Positions 37,770-46,477 of a stretch of DNA of 64,000 bases are shown piece after piece. Position 1 is the first letter of the stretch. Each line of letters opens with the position of its first letter. Position numbers and translations under genes: made by a program. A model generated the notes under the pieces. It did no database searches. It had not been told where the DNA came from and saw only the letters and a list, made by a program, of their open reading frames with translations. Source of the stretch: Marisimplicoccus sp038147335 (GTDB lineage: Bacteria > Bacteroidota > Bacteroidia > Flavobacteriales > Flavobacteriaceae); contig JAYQTK010000002.1 of assembly GCA_038147335.1 (NCBI GenBank), positions 248,001-312,000 on the forward strand, given 5' to 3'.

Positions 37770-37777
37770 TAGATTTG
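37770..37777 (+). promoter_or_regulatory. Putative -7 box of the nadE promoter
   Basis: TAGATTTG, a perfect TAnnTTTG match, 25 bases before the nadE ATG at 37803. It lies two bases from the opposing gldC -7 box, so the two promoters must overlap. Confidence 0.5.
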
Positions 37778-37779
37778 CA

Positions 37780-37787
37780 CAAATATA
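37780..37787 (-). promoter_or_regulatory. Putative -7 box of the gldC promoter
   Basis: On the minus strand TATATTTG, a perfect match 27 bases before the gldC ATG. It is back to back with the nadE box. Confidence 0.5.
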
Positions 37788-37802
37788 ACCAAATACCATT
37801 TG

Positions 37803-38582
37803 ATGAAATACCCCAAAAAAGTTTCTGAACATATTGTGAGCTGGATTGATAATTATATTAATGAATCTGGAGTTAAAGGCATAGTTGTAGGTGTATCAGG
37901 AGGAGTTGACTCTGCACTGACCTCAACTCTTTGTGCTGAGACTGGGCAAAATGTCCTATGTCTTGAAATGCCAATTTATCAAAATAAAGATCAAGTTTCA
38001 AGGTCTGAAAAGCATATAGATTGGTTAAAATCTAAGTATACAAATGTTACTTCAAAAAAAATAGAATTAGATAAAACATTTGAATCTTTTGTTAGCTCTG
38101 TACCTAATAATAGCTCAGATAAGCATGAACTAAGTTTAGCTAATACAAGATCTAGACTTAGAATGGTTACACTATACTATTTTTCTGCCTTAAATGATTA
38201 TATTGTTGCCGGAACAGGAAACAGGGTTGAAGATTTTGGAATAGGTTTTTATACAAAATATGGTGACGGGGGTGTTGATATTAGCCCAATTGCTGATTTA
38301 TTAAAATCAGAAGTGTTTAGTTTAGCTAGATTTCATAAAATTATTGATGAGATTATTGAAGCAGAACCAAATGACGGACTTTGGAATGACAACAGAAGCG
38401 ATGAAGATCAGATTGGTGCATCTTATGAAGAAATTGAAACCGCAATGATCAATTTTGATAAAAATGAAGATTTATCTCATAGAGAAAAAGAGGTACTTAA
38501 AATATATAAGTCATTCAACACTGCAAATAAGCATAAAATGGACCCTATTCCAGTATGTAAAATACCAAAAGATTATCTATAA
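37803..38582 (+). CDS. nadE: NAD(+) synthetase, ammonia-dependent type
   Basis: Amidates deamido-NAD to NAD in an ATP-dependent reaction. The PP-loop is GVSGGVDSALTS (about 33-44). Later motifs are ANTRSRLRMVTLYY, GTGNRVEDFGIGFYTKYGDGG, DISPIADLLKSEV and DGLWNDNRSDEDQIG. There is no N-terminal glutaminase domain, so it uses free ammonia. I chose ATG at 37803; a TTG at 37800 would add one Met. It is followed three bases later by the LuxR-type regulator. Confidence 0.95.
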   Translation: MKYPKKVSEHIVSWIDNYINESGVKGIVVGVSGGVDSALTSTLCAETGQNVLCLEMPIYQNKDQVSRSEKHIDWLKSKYTNVTSKKIELDKTFESFVSSVPNNSSDKHELSLANTRSRLRMVTLYYFSALNDYIVAGTGNRVEDFGIGFYTKYGDGGVDISPIADLLKSEVFSLARFHKIIDEIIEAEPNDGLWNDNRSDEDQIGASYEEIETAMINFDKNEDLSHREKEVLKIYKSFNTANKHKMDPIPVCKIPKDYL

Positions 38583-38585
38583 GTT

Positions 38586-39230
38586 TTGAAGAAATTAAAA
38601 ATCTTAGTACTTGATTGTAACCCAATTATTCATATTGGTTTAAAATCTATTTTTAAAAACTCTATGATATTTGAAGTATGCGCGTATTTGGACAACAAAA
38701 ATCTACTTATTGAGACTATCGTTGAAGAAAAAATAGATTTAATAATTTCTGAAATTGATCTTAACGGAAGCTCAGCCCAGGATATTTTAAGGATTCTAAA
38801 AAAAAATAAAATTGATATTCCAGTTGTTATTTTTACTTCTCTTTCAAATGAAATCAAATCATTGAAATTACTTAAAAAAGGTGCCTCAGGATTTTTAACA
38901 AAAAATTTAAAGAAAAAAACTATTAGACATATACTTCAAGAAATTGCATTTTCAAGATACAGTTCTGGTGAATTAAATAAATTCACTAGACTTAAAAACA
39001 GATTCAATTTCGATTATAATACGGAAAAAATTAATAGTCTTTCGAAAAGAGAACTCCAGGTTCTTAAATTATTTTTTAGAGGTAAAAGGAATATAGAAAT
39101 ATCTGAAAAACTCAAAATAAATCAAAAAACAGTTAACACCTATATTACAAGAATAATGAGAAAGTTAGAAGTTAATTCAAAAACAGATTTATTTATTTTA
39201 GCTAGAAAGCATATCAAACAACCCTATTAA
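38586..39230 (+). CDS. LuxR/NarL-type response regulator with degenerate receiver
   Basis: Transcription factor of 214 residues with an N-terminal receiver (about 4-125) and a C-terminal LuxR helix-turn-helix (about 148-208: LSKRELQVLKLFFRGKRNIE, KTVNTYITRIMRKL). The receiver lacks the normal phosphorylation site. The position of the acceptor Asp is Glu (E56 in IISEIDLNG), and one of the two acidic metal residues is Cys (D10-C11 in LVLDCNP). It may act without phosphorylation. The start is TTG. No histidine kinase gene is nearby. Its last 17 bases overlap the end of dnaG on the other strand. Confidence 0.88.
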   Translation: MKKLKILVLDCNPIIHIGLKSIFKNSMIFEVCAYLDNKNLLIETIVEEKIDLIISEIDLNGSSAQDILRILKKNKIDIPVVIFTSLSNEIKSLKLLKKGASGFLTKNLKKKTIRHILQEIAFSRYSSGELNKFTRLKNRFNFDYNTEKINSLSKRELQVLKLFFRGKRNIEISEKLKINQKTVNTYITRIMRKLEVNSKTDLFILARKHIKQPY

Positions 39231-41145
39231 GTTTTGCTGATAAAAGCTTCTTTAAACTATAGTAACTCATAACCTCCTCTAAAACTTTATCCTTATCATC
39301 ATTACTATTATCTTTAAGTTCACTGATCTTTTTATCAATCAAATATCTTCTCATATTTAATATAGTTTCGTTAACTAGTTGACTTAACTCACTGCCAATT
39401 TTTTTTACATAAATATTTTTTTTCTCCCAATCATGTAGCTGATACTTTTCATCATTTATTAAAATATCTGAAACTATTTTACTCGAATTAGGATCAAGAT
39501 CATTTATAAAGTTGTCAATTGAAATTATTTTTTGATTATGGAAGCTATTTATAAGCTTATTATATATTTCTTTAAAGGGTTCATGAGTAAATTTTATCTC
39601 ATCCTGTTGAAGATCTAAATATATTTTCTCAAACACTTTAGACCTAATTTCTTTTTTGCTTTCAACAATATCTCCTTTCTCATTTTTGTTTAAGATTATA
39701 TCTTCAAAAAGTATTTCTTCAGCTCCATATTTTAACAAAATGCTAATAATTTGCCTTTCTAATTGATATATATACTCACTGCTATTTTCCTTTTTTGAAG
39801 TTTCAACCTTTAGTACATTATTTTTAGAATAATTTCGGGTTTTTGCTTTTTGTATTTTTTTACCAGTTTCAATAGTTGAGAAAGATCTAAAAAGAGATGA
39901 CTCATCTATAGATAATACAGAAGAAAGTTTCTTAATATAAACCTCTTGTTTAAGAGAGTCTGGAATTAGAGAGATTGATTTAAGAATACTTTTAATTAGA
40001 GCAACTTTTTTATCTTCATCATTTTCATATTCTTTATTAGTACTTAATATAAAATCTATTAAATCCTTTGATTGTTCATCAATGTAAGCAACCATTTTAT
40101 CACGTTTATTTTTTTTAACGAAGCTGTCAGGATCTTCTCCATCAGGGAATGGACATATTTTTACATTTAAACCTTCTTCTAAAATCATATCAATACTTCT
40201 TAATGATGCTGATAAACCTGCTTGGTCTCCATCAAAAAGAATCACAATGTTTGATGTAAGTCTTTTAATAAGAATTATTTGATCTTTGGTTAGAGATGTT
40301 CCAGATGATGCTAAAACATTTTTTATTCCATGCTCATGTAATTGGATGACATCCATATAACCTTCAACCAAATAACACACATCATCTTTAACAATAAACT
40401 GCTTAGATTCATATATACCATATAGAGTTTTACTTTTATTGTAGATTTTACTTTCAGGAGAGTTTATATATTTTGCAATTTTTTTATTTGAATCAATTAT
40501 TCTACCTCCAAAACCGAGTATCCTACCAGAAATACTCTTAATTGGAAACATTATTCTCCCCCTAAATCTATCAACATGACTATCTTCATTTGATATAACC
40601 AAACCTGTCTCAATTAAATAGTCCTTAGTGAAACCATTTTCTGATGCATTTTTGTAAAAACTATTTTTTAAATCAGGGCTGAACCCAATATTAAAGTTTT
40701 CAATAGTTGAATCTGAAAGACCCCTATCTATCAAATAGTCTCTAACATTATCTTCCTTAGATAAAATGTTTTGAAAGTACTCTTGAGCAAATGAGTTAAT
40801 AATAAATAAAGATTCTCTTGCATTTCTTTCTTCAACATTTTCAGATTTATTGGTTGTCTCTATTATCTCAATGTTATATTTATTAGCTAAGTATCGAATT
40901 GATTCTGGATAGTTAAATTGCTCATGCTCCATAAGAAAGGCAATTACATTACCTCCTTTACCAGAACTGAAATCTTTCCAAATCTGTTTTGATGGAGAAA
41001 CAATAAAGCTTGGTGTTTTTTCATTAGTAAATGGACTTAAACCTTTGAAATTAGCACCAGTCTTTTTTAAAGCTATAAAATCAGAAATAACTTCTTCAAC
41101 TCTAGCATATTCAAAAACTTTATCAATAGTCTCTTTACTAATCAA
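39214..41145 (-). CDS. dnaG: DNA primase, zinc-binding residues lost
   Basis: Makes RNA primers for replication. The N-terminal domain aligns well to DnaG (LKKTGANFKGLSPFTNEKTP, KQIWKDFSSGKGGN), but the four zinc ligands are replaced by S37, T40, D58 and S61. The catalytic core is intact with GRIMFPIKSISGRILGFGGR, LVEGYMDVIQLHEHG, ASSGTSLT and TOPRIM ILFDGDQAG. The C-terminal helicase-binding part follows. Length 643 is normal. Start TTG. I recall similar zinc-site loss in other flavobacteria, so this is probably a lineage trait. Confidence 0.95.
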   Translation of the reverse strand: MISKETIDKVFEYARVEEVISDFIALKKTGANFKGLSPFTNEKTPSFIVSPSKQIWKDFSSGKGGNVIAFLMEHEQFNYPESIRYLANKYNIEIIETTNKSENVEERNARESLFIINSFAQEYFQNILSKEDNVRDYLIDRGLSDSTIENFNIGFSPDLKNSFYKNASENGFTKDYLIETGLVISNEDSHVDRFRGRIMFPIKSISGRILGFGGRIIDSNKKIAKYINSPESKIYNKSKTLYGIYESKQFIVKDDVCYLVEGYMDVIQLHEHGIKNVLASSGTSLTKDQIILIKRLTSNIVILFDGDQAGLSASLRSIDMILEEGLNVKICPFPDGEDPDSFVKKNKRDKMVAYIDEQSKDLIDFILSTNKEYENDEDKKVALIKSILKSISLIPDSLKQEVYIKKLSSVLSIDESSLFRSFSTIETGKKIQKAKTRNYSKNNVLKVETSKKENSSEYIYQLERQIISILLKYGAEEILFEDIILNKNEKGDIVESKKEIRSKVFEKIYLDLQQDEIKFTHEPFKEIYNKLINSFHNQKIISIDNFINDLDPNSSKIVSDILINDEKYQLHDWEKKNIYVKKIGSELSQLVNETILNMRRYLIDKKISELKDNSNDDKDKVLEEVMSYYSLKKLLSAKLNRVV

Positions 41146-41175
41146 ACCTTTTAATTTTAGTATTAATATAGTAAA

Positions 41176-42147
41176 TTAATACTTTCGGTCAATGATATAG
41201 TCCAATAAGATTTTAAGTGAATTTTTTGATTCATTATCTGGAAAAGTTTCAAGTATTTTTAGTGCTTTATTTTTATATTCTGACATGAGATTTTCAGCAT
41301 ATTTAAATCCGTTATTTTCTTTAACAAACTGATTAATAGCCTTCTTATCTTGGTTTGAAAGTTTTTTTCTTTTTAGAATAGATTTGATTGATCTTCGATC
41401 AGCTTGACTTGCCTTTTTTATTGAATAAATTAATGGGAGAGTAATTTTTTGACTTTTTAAGTCATCTTTAGTTGGTTTTCCAATTCTTTTTTTAGAATAA
41501 TCAAAAAGATCATCCTTAATTTGAAAAATAATACCTAAGTATAATCCAAAATTTTCAACATTTTTAGTTTTTTCATTACCAGATGAAATTAACCCAAGCA
41601 GACAACAACACGAAAATAAAGATGCTGTTTTTTTTGTGATTAAGGTGATATATTCTTCTTCTGTTATGTTAAAACTTCTTGACTTTTGAATTTGAAAAAG
41701 TTCTCCTTCTGAAATTTCTTTCACAGCATTTGATACTTGGTCTAATAAATCATAGTCTTTATTTTGAGTAGAAAGGAGTAAAGCCTTAGACAAAAAAAAG
41801 TCTCCCACCAATACAGAAATTTTATTTTTCCACAATGCATTAATAGTAAGAAACTTTCTTCTAATATTACTATCATCTACGATATCATCATGAATTAATG
41901 AAGCAGAATGAATAAGCTCAACTAAATTTGCAGCCCTATATGTTTTTGATGAAACTTTTCCATTAGAAAACATCTTAGAAAAAAGGATAACAAGAGTGGG
42001 TCTAATTTGTTTTCCTTTTCTTTTTAAAATATACTTAAGAATTAGATCAAGCAACTTAACTTTAGAAGATACTGAATTGAAAAATTGTTCTTCAAAAATT
42101 TTTAATTCTTGTGAGATGGGACTTTTTATTTTTTTTGAAATATTCAA
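41176..42147 (-). CDS. ispB: Polyprenyl diphosphate synthase (octaprenyl type)
   Basis: Trans-prenyltransferase making the side chain of quinones. First aspartate-rich motif LIHDDIVDDSNIRR and second QIKDDLFDY, with GKQIRPTLVIL near the N-terminus and KSQKITLPLIYS. Length 323 fits. Chain length cannot be read from sequence by eye, so the IspB assignment is by similarity. Start TTG (MNISKK). It lies nine bases after queA and 30 bases before dnaG. Confidence 0.88.
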   Translation of the reverse strand: MNISKKIKSPISQELKIFEEQFFNSVSSKVKLLDLILKYILKRKGKQIRPTLVILFSKMFSNGKVSSKTYRAANLVELIHSASLIHDDIVDDSNIRRKFLTINALWKNKISVLVGDFFLSKALLLSTQNKDYDLLDQVSNAVKEISEGELFQIQKSRSFNITEEEYITLITKKTASLFSCCCLLGLISSGNEKTKNVENFGLYLGIIFQIKDDLFDYSKKRIGKPTKDDLKSQKITLPLIYSIKKASQADRRSIKSILKRKKLSNQDKKAINQFVKENNGFKYAENLMSEYKNKALKILETFPDNESKNSLKILLDYIIDRKY

Positions 42148-42156
42148 AATCTAGGC

Positions 42157-43206
42157 TTAGATAATCATCATAGCATCTCCATATGAGAAGAAGTTATATT
42201 TCTTCTTAATTGCCTCTTTATATGCCTTTAAAACAAAGTCTAGTCCACCAAAGGCTGATACCATCATAATTAAAGTTGACTTTGGTGTATGAAAATTAGT
42301 AATCATTGAATTAGCGATAGAGAAGTCATAGGGTGGATATATAAACTTATGTGTCCAACCATCATATGGGTTAAGAGTACCAAAAGATGAAACAGAGCTC
42401 TCTAATCCTCTCATGACAGTCGTTCCAACTGCGCAAATTCTCTTATTATTTTTTAAGGCACTGTTAATGATTTTAGCAGAATTTTCATTTATTTTAAGTT
42501 CTTCGCTATCCATTTTATGTTTAGATAAATCCTCAACATCAACCGGACTAAATGTACCAAGCCCAACATGAAGAGTAATTTCTGGAAGAAGCACTCCTTT
42601 AATTTCAAGTTTTTTTAGCAAGTGTTTTGAAAAGTGTAACCCTGCTGTTGGTGCAGCAACTGCACCCTCATTCTTGGCATATATAGTTTGAAATCTATCC
42701 TTATCATTTTCTTCAACTGGCCTATTGATATATTTTGGAAGAGGAGTCTCACCTAATTCTTGGAGTTTATTTCGAAACTCATCATAAGGACCGTCAAAAA
42801 GAAACCTTAATGTTCTTCCCCTAGAAGTTGTATTGTCAATAACTTCAGCAACTAGGCTTTCATCTTCTCCAAAGTAAAGTTTATTACCTATTCTTATTTT
42901 TCGTGCAGGATCGACTAATACATCCCATAACCTTTGATCAGTATTTAATTCTCTTAACAGAAATACTTCAATTCTTGCTCCAGTTTTTTCCTTGTTTCCA
43001 TATAATCTTGCTGGAAAAACTTTAGTGTTATTTAAAACAATTACATCCCCTTCATCAAAAAAGTCAATAATATCTTTAAAAACTAAGTGCTCAATTGTCT
43101 GCTCTTTTCTATTTAATAGCATTAGTTTACATTCATCTCTTTCTTCAGATGGATACTGAGCCAAAAGTTTCTGGGGGAGCTTATAATCAAAATTGGATAG
43201 TTTCAT
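42157..43206 (-). CDS. queA: tRNA preQ1(34) S-adenosylmethionine ribosyltransferase-isomerase
   Basis: Forms epoxyqueuosine on tRNA wobble position 34 from preQ1 and SAM. Signature motifs: FDYKLPQKLLAQYPSEERD at the start, VLNNTKVFPARLYG, AAPTAGLHFSKHLL, HVGLGTFSPV and ITNFHTPKSTLIMMVSAF. Length 349 is normal. It has its own perfect -7 box 18 bases before the ATG, although it lies in the aroA-to-dnaG gene run. Confidence 0.96.
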   Translation of the reverse strand: MKLSNFDYKLPQKLLAQYPSEERDECKLMLLNRKEQTIEHLVFKDIIDFFDEGDVIVLNNTKVFPARLYGNKEKTGARIEVFLLRELNTDQRLWDVLVDPARKIRIGNKLYFGEDESLVAEVIDNTTSRGRTLRFLFDGPYDEFRNKLQELGETPLPKYINRPVEENDKDRFQTIYAKNEGAVAAPTAGLHFSKHLLKKLEIKGVLLPEITLHVGLGTFSPVDVEDLSKHKMDSEELKINENSAKIINSALKNNKRICAVGTTVMRGLESSVSSFGTLNPYDGWTHKFIYPPYDFSIANSMITNFHTPKSTLIMMVSAFGGLDFVLKAYKEAIKKKYNFFSYGDAMMII

Positions 43207-43224
43207 AGAATTTTATTAAGTCCG

Positions 43225-43232
43225 CAAATATA
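43225..43232 (-). promoter_or_regulatory. Putative -7 box of the queA promoter
   Basis: On the minus strand TATATTTG followed by CGG, identical over 11 bases to the rpsO box at 14428-14438. It lies in the 58-base gap between aroA and queA. Confidence 0.55.
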
Positions 43233-43264
43233 GTGTTCTAGAATACCGAAAGTCAAGTATTTAG

Positions 43265-44491
43265 CTATTTATTTTTTGAAATTTCAAACCCAAGTTTTTT
43301 CAGATGATCCCAAAAGCTAACATAAGACTTTGTTACAACCATTGGATCATTAATTATTATAGGATTTAAAAGGGATAATGGAGCAAAAGACATAGCCATC
43401 CTATGATCATTATATGTGTCTATTGAAATATGTGATTTAAGTTGCGAATTATTTTCTAAATGCAGAGAGTCCTCTGTTATTTCTATTTTATCTACTCCAA
43501 ATTTTTCAATTTCAGATTTCAACGCTTTAAGTCTATCTGTCTCTTTTATTTTTAGTGTTTGCAAACCATAAAGATCACAATCAATTCCAAGACCTAAACA
43601 TGTTACAACTATTGTTTGAGCTAGGTCAGGATTATTTGAAAGATCTAATGATATTTTTTTCTCAATTTTCTCATCAGACTTACTTAGATGAATTCCGTTA
43701 TTAATATATGTAGTTTTAACACCAAAATTTTTATAAATCTCAACTAGATCAGAGTCTCCTTGTATACTATCTTTATAATAAGTGTTTAAGGTTAAATTTG
43801 AAGAATCTGATAACGCGACTACACTATAAAAATATGATGCAGAACTCCAATCTGATTCAACTAATTGACTTGGTATTTTTTTATTTGATAATGAGTTAAT
43901 CACAATTTGATTAGGTTTAAGCTCAACACTCCCTCCTATTCTTTCAATAATTATTTTTGTCATCTCAATATATGGCAAAGAAATTATTTCTGTAGATAGA
44001 TTAATAACTAGTCCTTTTTGAAGGGATACTCCAAGCATCATAAGAGAAGAAATATATTGTGAACTAACATTTGCTGGAAGGTTAACTTGTTTCTTATTTA
44101 TTACTCTACCATTAATTCTAATTGGAGGATAGCCTTCATTCTCAAGATATGATATATCAACATCCAGTTCTCTTAATGCATCAACTAAAACTGAAATAGG
44201 TCTTTCCCTCATTCTTTTTGACCCAGTTAGAATAACCGATGAGTTCTCTATTGATGAAAAATAAGATGTCAGAAACCTCATTGCTGTCCCTGCATGTCCA
44301 ATATCAATCTTCTCTTGATTTGAATTAATTGCTGACATCATAACTTTTGTATCATCTGAATCAGAAATATTATTAATCTCAAAATAAGTTGCAAAACCTC
44401 TTAGGGCTAAAAGTCTATTTGACTCACTTTTTGACCCACTAATATTTAGAGTCCCTAATACAGATTTTGATTTTTTTGAAATTTCAAACAC
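43265..44491 (-). CDS. aroA: 3-phosphoshikimate 1-carboxyvinyltransferase (EPSP synthase)
   Basis: Sixth step of the shikimate pathway. Motifs seen: ISGSKSESNRLLALRG (PEP and substrate binding), GHAGTAMRFLTSYFS, LTGSKRMRERPI, SSQYISSLMMLG, ESDWSSASYFYSVVAL, LKIKETDRLKALKSEI and DTYNDHRMAMSFA. Length 408 is normal. The start is GTG, overlapping the stop of the upstream MazG-like gene. Confidence 0.95.
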   Translation of the reverse strand: MFEISKKSKSVLGTLNISGSKSESNRLLALRGFATYFEINNISDSDDTKVMMSAINSNQEKIDIGHAGTAMRFLTSYFSSIENSSVILTGSKRMRERPISVLVDALRELDVDISYLENEGYPPIRINGRVINKKQVNLPANVSSQYISSLMMLGVSLQKGLVINLSTEIISLPYIEMTKIIIERIGGSVELKPNQIVINSLSNKKIPSQLVESDWSSASYFYSVVALSDSSNLTLNTYYKDSIQGDSDLVEIYKNFGVKTTYINNGIHLSKSDEKIEKKISLDLSNNPDLAQTIVVTCLGLGIDCDLYGLQTLKIKETDRLKALKSEIEKFGVDKIEITEDSLHLENNSQLKSHISIDTYNDHRMAMSFAPLSLLNPIIINDPMVVTKSYVSFWDHLKKLGFEISKNK

Positions 44492-44817
44492 TACTTAAGT
44501 TTTTTATTTGATTTATGTCTTTGTCTGTCTCTCTCTGTTTTTTTGGATAGATTATTTTTAAATGATTTTTCGAGGTCAATTCCTGTCTGATTTGCAAGAC
44601 ATATCAGAACAAATAATACATCTGATAACTCATCACCTAGATCATCTATATTATCATTTTCTTTCAAACTTTGCTCACCATACTTTCTGGAAATAATTCT
44701 GGCAACTTCACCCACTTCCTCTGATAATATAGCCATATTTGTAAGTTCGTTAAAGTATCTTACACCATGTTCCTTTATCCATTCATCTACTAATTTTTGT
44801 GCATCTTTAATATTCAT
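44491..44817 (-). CDS. MazG-like nucleotide pyrophosphohydrolase
   Basis: All-alpha NTP pyrophosphatase of 108 residues. The metal-binding signature EExxE...DExxD is present as LSEEVGEVARII (about 30-41) and DLGDELSDVLFVLICLA (about 58-74). It probably cleaves (d)NTPs, with a housecleaning role; the substrate is unknown. The C-terminus is highly basic (KKTERDRQRHKSNKKLK). It lies 3 bases after obg and overlaps aroA. Confidence 0.88.
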   Translation of the reverse strand: MNIKDAQKLVDEWIKEHGVRYFNELTNMAILSEEVGEVARIISRKYGEQSLKENDNIDDLGDELSDVLFVLICLANQTGIDLEKSFKNNLSKKTERDRQRHKSNKKLK

Positions 44818-44820
44818 AGT

Positions 44821-45828
44821 TTAATTTTTTTGATTTAGTTTATTCCATAAATCCTCTTTAAGTTCATTTATACCAAAAGTACTAACAGAAGAGATTATAT
44901 GATATTCCATATCCTTAAATTCTTGTTTTAAAATTGTTTTAAATTCTTCTAATAATTCTTGATCCATAAGATCTGCCTTACTAAATGCTATAATAAAATC
45001 TTTATCCGCTAATTCTGGATTATATTTTATAAGTTCTTTTTGAAGAACTGTAAAGTCCTTCTTTATATTTTTTGTATCTACAGGTATAACATATAGAAGT
45101 ATCGAGTTTCTTTCAATATGTCTAAGGAAATAATGACCTAAACCTCTACCTTCACTTGCTCCTTCAATTATTCCAGGTATATCAGCCATAACAAATGACC
45201 TAAAGTCTGACATTGCAACAATTCCAAGGTTAGGTTTTAATGTAGTAAATTCATAATCTGCTATTTTAGGTTTAGCATCAGATAAAACAGACAGAAGTGT
45301 TGACTTTCCAGCATTAGGATATCCAACTAATCCAACATCTGCTAAAACTTTAAGCTCTAATATTATTTTCAGTTCCTTACCGGGAAGTCCACTTTGAGAA
45401 TATCTAGGAGTTTGATTAGTAGGGGTCTTAAAATGAAAGTTACCACGTCCACCTTTACCACCTTTTAAAAGAATTAAATCTGAGGACTCATCATTTATCT
45501 CGCAAATAACTTTTTCAGTCTCTAAATCCTTAATAACAGTACCAAGTGGAACATTAATTACAACATCTTCTCCATTACTTCCAGATTTTCTTGAACCACT
45601 TCCATCCCCACCATTTCCTGCTTTAAAATGTTTCTTATATCTAAAACTTTGAAGAGTCCATAAGTTACTATTACCTTTTAAAATAATATTACCACCGTTA
45701 CCACCATCACCACCATCTGGCCCTCCTTTTGGAACAAACTTTTCCCTTCTCAAGTGAGTAGAACCTTTTCCACCTTTACCTGAATTAACAGTAAGCTTGA
45801 CATAATCAACAAAATTATCGACTATCAT
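44821..45828 (-). CDS. obgE: GTPase Obg (ObgE/CgtA)
   Basis: Ribosome-associated GTPase. The glycine-rich Obg fold is clear (about 1-158: GKGGKGSTHLRREKFVPKGG, GPDGGDGGNGGN, FKAGNGGDGSGSRKSG). The G domain has G1 GYPNAGKSTLLSVLS, G3 MADIPGIIEGASEGRGLGH, G4 FSKADL. It is 335 residues, without the extra C-terminal domain seen in some Obg proteins. Downstream of adk by six bases, so they are likely cotranscribed. Confidence 0.95.
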   Translation of the reverse strand: MIVDNFVDYVKLTVNSGKGGKGSTHLRREKFVPKGGPDGGDGGNGGNIILKGNSNLWTLQSFRYKKHFKAGNGGDGSGSRKSGSNGEDVVINVPLGTVIKDLETEKVICEINDESSDLILLKGGKGGRGNFHFKTPTNQTPRYSQSGLPGKELKIILELKVLADVGLVGYPNAGKSTLLSVLSDAKPKIADYEFTTLKPNLGIVAMSDFRSFVMADIPGIIEGASEGRGLGHYFLRHIERNSILLYVIPVDTKNIKKDFTVLQKELIKYNPELADKDFIIAFSKADLMDQELLEEFKTILKQEFKDMEYHIISSVSTFGINELKEDLWNKLNQKN

Positions 45829-45834
45829 AACAGA

Positions 45835-46410
45835 CTAGATTAAACTATCAACAAGGTTGAATAATCTTGAAGTAATATCATCAACACTTCCGTGGCCATT
45901 AACTGAGTAAAACTTTGATTGTTTTTGATAAAAATCAATTAGTATAGATGTCTTATTGTTATACTCGTTAAATCTATTTTTAATTTTTTCGATATCCTGA
46001 TCATCAGATCTATTAGTAGTTTTACCTCGATCTAATAACCTAGTTATTAGCTCATCTTCATCAACTTCTAGAGCAATAGTTGCATTTATCTTCTGGTTAA
46101 TAGATTCAAGAAAAATATCGAGGGATTCAGCCTGATTATGTGTTCTTGGAAAACCATCAAAAATAAAACCATTAGCATCCTTATTTGCTAAAACTTCATT
46201 TTCAAGCATTTTAATTGTAACAATGTCAGGCACAAGATCTCCATTATCAAGAAATGACTTTGCTTCAATACCTAGATCAGTTTTATTTAAAATATTTTTT
46301 CTAAATAAATCACCTGTAGATATATGATATAAATCATATTTATCTTTTAAAAAATCAGCCTGGGTTCCTTTCCCAGATCCTGGTTTACCAAAAATCACAA
46401 TATTAAACAT
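45835..46410 (-). CDS. adk: Adenylate kinase
   Basis: Interconverts AMP + ATP and 2 ADP. P-loop IFGKPGSGKGTQADFL, NMP-binding GDLFRKNI, signature GFIFDGFPRTHNQAESLD and LID region TRLLDRGKTTNRSDD. It is the short form (191 residues) without a zinc-type LID insert. I chose ATG at 46410 (MFNIVIFGKPG). A GTG at 46416 overlaps the last base of the -7 box, so it cannot plausibly be used. The ATG is five bases from the -7 box, implying a leaderless mRNA. Confidence 0.95.
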   Translation of the reverse strand: MFNIVIFGKPGSGKGTQADFLKDKYDLYHISTGDLFRKNILNKTDLGIEAKSFLDNGDLVPDIVTIKMLENEVLANKDANGFIFDGFPRTHNQAESLDIFLESINQKINATIALEVDEDELITRLLDRGKTTNRSDDQDIEKIKNRFNEYNNKTSILIDFYQKQSKFYSVNGHGSVDDITSRLFNLVDSLI

Positions 46411-46415
46411 AGGCA

Positions 46416-46423
46416 CAAAGATA
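46416..46423 (-). promoter_or_regulatory. Putative -7 box of the adk promoter
   Basis: On the minus strand TATCTTTG, a perfect TAnnTTTG match only five bases upstream of the adk ATG. No TTG -33 element found. Confidence 0.55.
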
Positions 46424-46465
46424 TTTAAAATGTTTGGTATTCTTTATTGTGATTAAAGGAATGCT

Positions 46466-46473
46466 TATTTTTG
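46466..46473 (+). promoter_or_regulatory. Putative -7 box of the purK promoter
   Basis: TATTTTTG, a perfect match, with only four bases (AAAG) between it and the purK ATG at 46478. A TTG at 46447-46449 is 16 bases upstream, slightly short of the usual spacing. Confidence 0.55.
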
Positions 46474-46477
46474 AAAG

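Noticed and set aside
46411..46416. GTG start for adk two codons upstream
   Set aside because: It shares a base with the -7 box, so it could not be on the mRNA; the ATG at 46410 gives the standard MFNIVIFGKPG.
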